8,489 bases of DNA, taken from positions 5,674 through 14,162 of the forward strand of contig DLLA01000058.1 of the NCBI GenBank assembly GCA_002479035.1. The letters run 5' to 3'. Shown here in pieces: positions 6,655-8,489 of the stretch; the first letter of the stretch is position 1, and every line of letters starts with the position of its first letter. The notes under the pieces are model-generated. The model was not told where the DNA came from, did not search any database, and saw only the letters and a list, made by a program, of their open reading frames with translations. Position numbers and translations under genes: made by a program. The stretch is from Bacteroidales bacterium UBA7574 (GTDB lineage: Bacteria > Bacteroidota > Bacteroidia > Bacteroidales > Paludibacteraceae).

Positions 6655-7650
6655 ATGCCCCTCTCGTGGCTGTACGGGTTAGGCGTGTGGGTGCGCAATG
6701 AGTTGTATGACAGTCATGTACTGCGCTCACGCATTGTGCCGATACCTACTATCGGAGTGGGTAATCTGGCAGTGGGTGGCACGGGTAAGACCCCTATGAC
6801 CGAGTATATCGTGTCGCTGTTGGTGTCGCACGGTTACCGTGTGGCTATCCTCTCGCGGGGGTATGGGCGCACCACCAAGGGCTTCCGAATAGCCGATGCC
6901 AACGATACCGCCCTCACTATAGGCGATGAACCGATGCAGATGCACACGCATTTCCCCGAGGTGCCCGTGGCAGTGTGTGCAGACAGGGTGCAGGGAGTGC
7001 GCCGATTGCAGTCGTTGTGTCCTGATTTGCAGTGCGTTGTACTCGATGATGCCTTTCAACATAGGCGGCTAAGGTGCGGCTATTATGTGCTGCTCACCCC
7101 CTACGACAGGTTGTATGTACACGACAGGATGTTGCCATGCGGGCGGTTGCGCGACTTGCCAAGCCAGAGCCTGCGTGCCAATACCGTGGTGGTTACCAAG
7201 TGTCCGCCTACGATGCGTCCTATAGACTGCCGCGTGGTAAGCAATATGCTCCGCCTGCCCTCGTACCAGCACCTGTGCTTTGCCTCGATTGGTTATCCGG
7301 CACTCCATTTGGCGGGTACGCCGCTGCTGGTTACAGGTATTGCCCATCCGGAGTATATGCTCCATTATGTGCAACAGCAATATCCTGAGGCTCAGTTGCT
7401 TACTTTCCGTGACCACCATGCGTTTACCGATGGTGATGTTGAGACTATCCTAACCAAAGCCGCTGCTTTCGATTGCGTCCTCACCACAGAAAAGGATTAT
7501 GCGCGTATGCAGCAGACCCCACTCGTTGAGCAGTTGGGCGACAAACTGCAGGTATTGCCCATTCATATTGACCTTGGCGGAGACAAAGCCGCTTTCGACC
7601 GTGAAATACTGCTCTACGTAGCAGAGAACAACCGCCATATCAAACGTTGA
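6655..7650 (+). CDS. lpxK: Tetraacyldisaccharide 4'-kinase
   Basis: LpxK uses ATP to phosphorylate the 4' position of the tetraacyldisaccharide, giving lipid IVA, at the inner face of the inner membrane. The 331-residue protein shows a membrane-associating N-terminus (PLSWLYGLGVWVRN), the P-loop GNLAVGGTGKTP (36-47), ILSRGYGR (65-72), GDEP (90-93), VLDDAFQHRRL (129-139), MLPCGRLRD (159-167), FRDHHAFTDGD (251-261) with the conserved histidine pair, and LTTEKDYAR (276-284). The ATG at 6655 is the first usable standard start, but the frame stays open back to 6622 and the upstream codons from 6628 read INKFVKILA, which looks like the usual LpxK lead-in. A rare ATC start at 6628 is therefore possible. 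It lies 55 bases after sppA, inside the same probable operon, and 13 bases before an MsbA-like exporter. Confidence 0.94.
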   Translation: MPLSWLYGLGVWVRNELYDSHVLRSRIVPIPTIGVGNLAVGGTGKTPMTEYIVSLLVSHGYRVAILSRGYGRTTKGFRIADANDTALTIGDEPMQMHTHFPEVPVAVCADRVQGVRRLQSLCPDLQCVVLDDAFQHRRLRCGYYVLLTPYDRLYVHDRMLPCGRLRDLPSQSLRANTVVVTKCPPTMRPIDCRVVSNMLRLPSYQHLCFASIGYPALHLAGTPLLVTGIAHPEYMLHYVQQQYPEAQLLTFRDHHAFTDGDVETILTKAAAFDCVLTTEKDYARMQQTPLVEQLGDKLQVLPIHIDLGGDKAAFDREILLYVAENNRHIKR

Positions 7651-7663
7651 CTATACTACCAAC

Positions 7664-8489
7664 ATGAACATTATCAAACTATTACGACGATTTATACCCC
7701 CTTATCGCGGTTTCGTGGCACTGAACCTGTTTTTCAACGTCCTCTCCACGGTGCTGTCGCTGTTTTCCTTTGCCACTATTATCCCCGTGTTGCAACTGCT
7801 GTTTGGGCTGTCCGATATGCAGACCGACTATATCGCCCTCTCGTCCACGCAGGGGTTGGACCAGTTTATCGACGCCGTCAAGAACAACCTGTACTATTTT
7901 CTGCAAGTCCAGATTGAGACCCGCGGTGCAGAACGGGTGCTGCTGCTATTAGGTGGCTGTTTGGTGGCTATGACCGGTCTCAAGTGCCTTACAGCGTGGC
8001 TCGCCAATTACTTTATGGTGCCCATACGTACGGGCGTGCTGCGTGACCTGCGCGCCCAACTCTATACCAAGGTGGTCGGCTTACCCATCGGTTTCTTCAC
8101 TGAGGAGCGTAAGGGTGATGTCATGTCGCGTATGACTAATGATGTGAGTGAGGTTGAGGCAAGTATTATGTCCACCCTCGATATGCTCTTTAAGGACCCC
8201 ATTATGATTCTCGTTTACCTCATTACACTGTTCTGCATATCGTGGCAATTAACGCTGTTCGTCCTCGTGCTGCTGCCTGTTGCGGGCTGGCTGATAGGGC
8301 GTATAGGGCGGTCGTTGAAGCGTGCTTCCACCCTCGGACAGGAGCAGAATGCAGAGATTCTCGGTCAGATAGACGAGACTCTTGGCGGGCTTCGCGTAGT
8401 CAAAGCCTTCAATGCAGAACAGAAACTCATCACGCGATTTATGGGGCTTATCAATGCTGCCCGCCGCACATTCAACCGTATCAACCGCT
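7664..8489 (+). CDS. ABC exporter, MsbA-like, N-terminal part (runs off the window)
   Basis: The first 275 codons of a gene that continues beyond 8489 are present, with no stop in frame. They encode a type IV (ABC-B) exporter membrane domain: hydrophobic segments at about 17-45, 92-116 and 175-215, then the motifs PIGFFTEERKGDVMSRMTND (141-160, the first intracellular loop) and ILGQIDETLGGLRVVKAFNAE (232-252, the second), both hallmarks of MsbA and multidrug half-transporters. The ATP-binding domain would follow outside the window. A 13-base gap from lpxK suggests co-transcription and makes lipid A-core flipping (MsbA role) the favoured substrate. Bacteroidales have several such exporters, so a drug or peptide exporter remains possible. 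The start MNIIKLLRRFIPPYR is typical. Confidence 0.9.
   Translation, partial: MNIIKLLRRFIPPYRGFVALNLFFNVLSTVLSLFSFATIIPVLQLLFGLSDMQTDYIALSSTQGLDQFIDAVKNNLYYFLQVQIETRGAERVLLLLGGCLVAMTGLKCLTAWLANYFMVPIRTGVLRDLRAQLYTKVVGLPIGFFTEERKGDVMSRMTNDVSEVEASIMSTLDMLFKDPIMILVYLITLFCISWQLTLFVLVLLPVAGWLIGRIGRSLKRASTLGQEQNAEILGQIDETLGGLRVVKAFNAEQKLITRFMGLINAARRTFNRINR

Noticed and set aside
1..8489. CRISPR arrays, insertion sequences, integrases, toxin-antitoxin pairs, tRNAs
   Set aside because: No regular spacer-repeat structure, no terminal inverted repeats with a transposase, and no cloverleaf-like sequence were seen. All sizeable genes have clear housekeeping identities except the helix-hairpin-helix protein.

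Overview
This window looks like ordinary chromosomal housekeeping DNA from a member of the Bacteroidota, most likely the order Bacteroidales. Three promoters match the Bacteroidetes sigma-ABfr pattern (TTG or TTTG, 20 bp, then TAnnTTTG). The genes start without clear Shine-Dalgarno sites, and the protein sequences are of Bacteroidales type, judged from memory of families rather than from a search. No mobile element, phage gene, CRISPR array, tRNA or rRNA is visible, and I see no evidence of an undescribed multi-gene system.

Layout. (1) Positions 1-274 are AT-rich and hold no convincing gene. A hairpin at 197-231 is best explained as the terminator of aspA. (2) aspA, aspartate ammonia-lyase, runs leftward (1696 to 275). 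(3) A 298-bp divergent intergenic region (1697-1994) carries two outward-facing promoters whose cores form a perfect 12-bp inverted repeat. It also holds a small hairpin in the aspA leader and a cluster of GACGC repeats in the xseA leader. (4) xseA (exodeoxyribonuclease VII large subunit) overlaps by 4 bp a gene for a membrane-anchored protein with three helix-hairpin-helix regions. A hairpin over that gene's stop codon may end this unit. (5) A new promoter at 4176-4206 begins a second rightward cluster: rnhB (RNase HII), sppA (67K-type signal peptide peptidase), lpxK (lipid A 4'-kinase) and the 5' part of an MsbA-like ABC exporter gene that runs off the window at 8489.

Functionally, aspA links aspartate to fumarate, which suits anaerobic fumarate respiration. 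xseA and rnhB act in DNA repair and RNA:DNA hybrid processing, and the helix-hairpin-helix protein may bind DNA at the membrane. sppA, lpxK and the ABC exporter are envelope genes. LpxK completes the lipid A core that MsbA-type flippases export, so the last two genes may work in sequence.

The points most worth checking are the lack of an xseB gene next to xseA, the lpxK start (coding similarity seems to continue upstream of the first ATG), a tandem 11-bp repeat that puts stop codons in all three frames after sppA, and the rnhB start, which should probably be moved 12 bases downstream.
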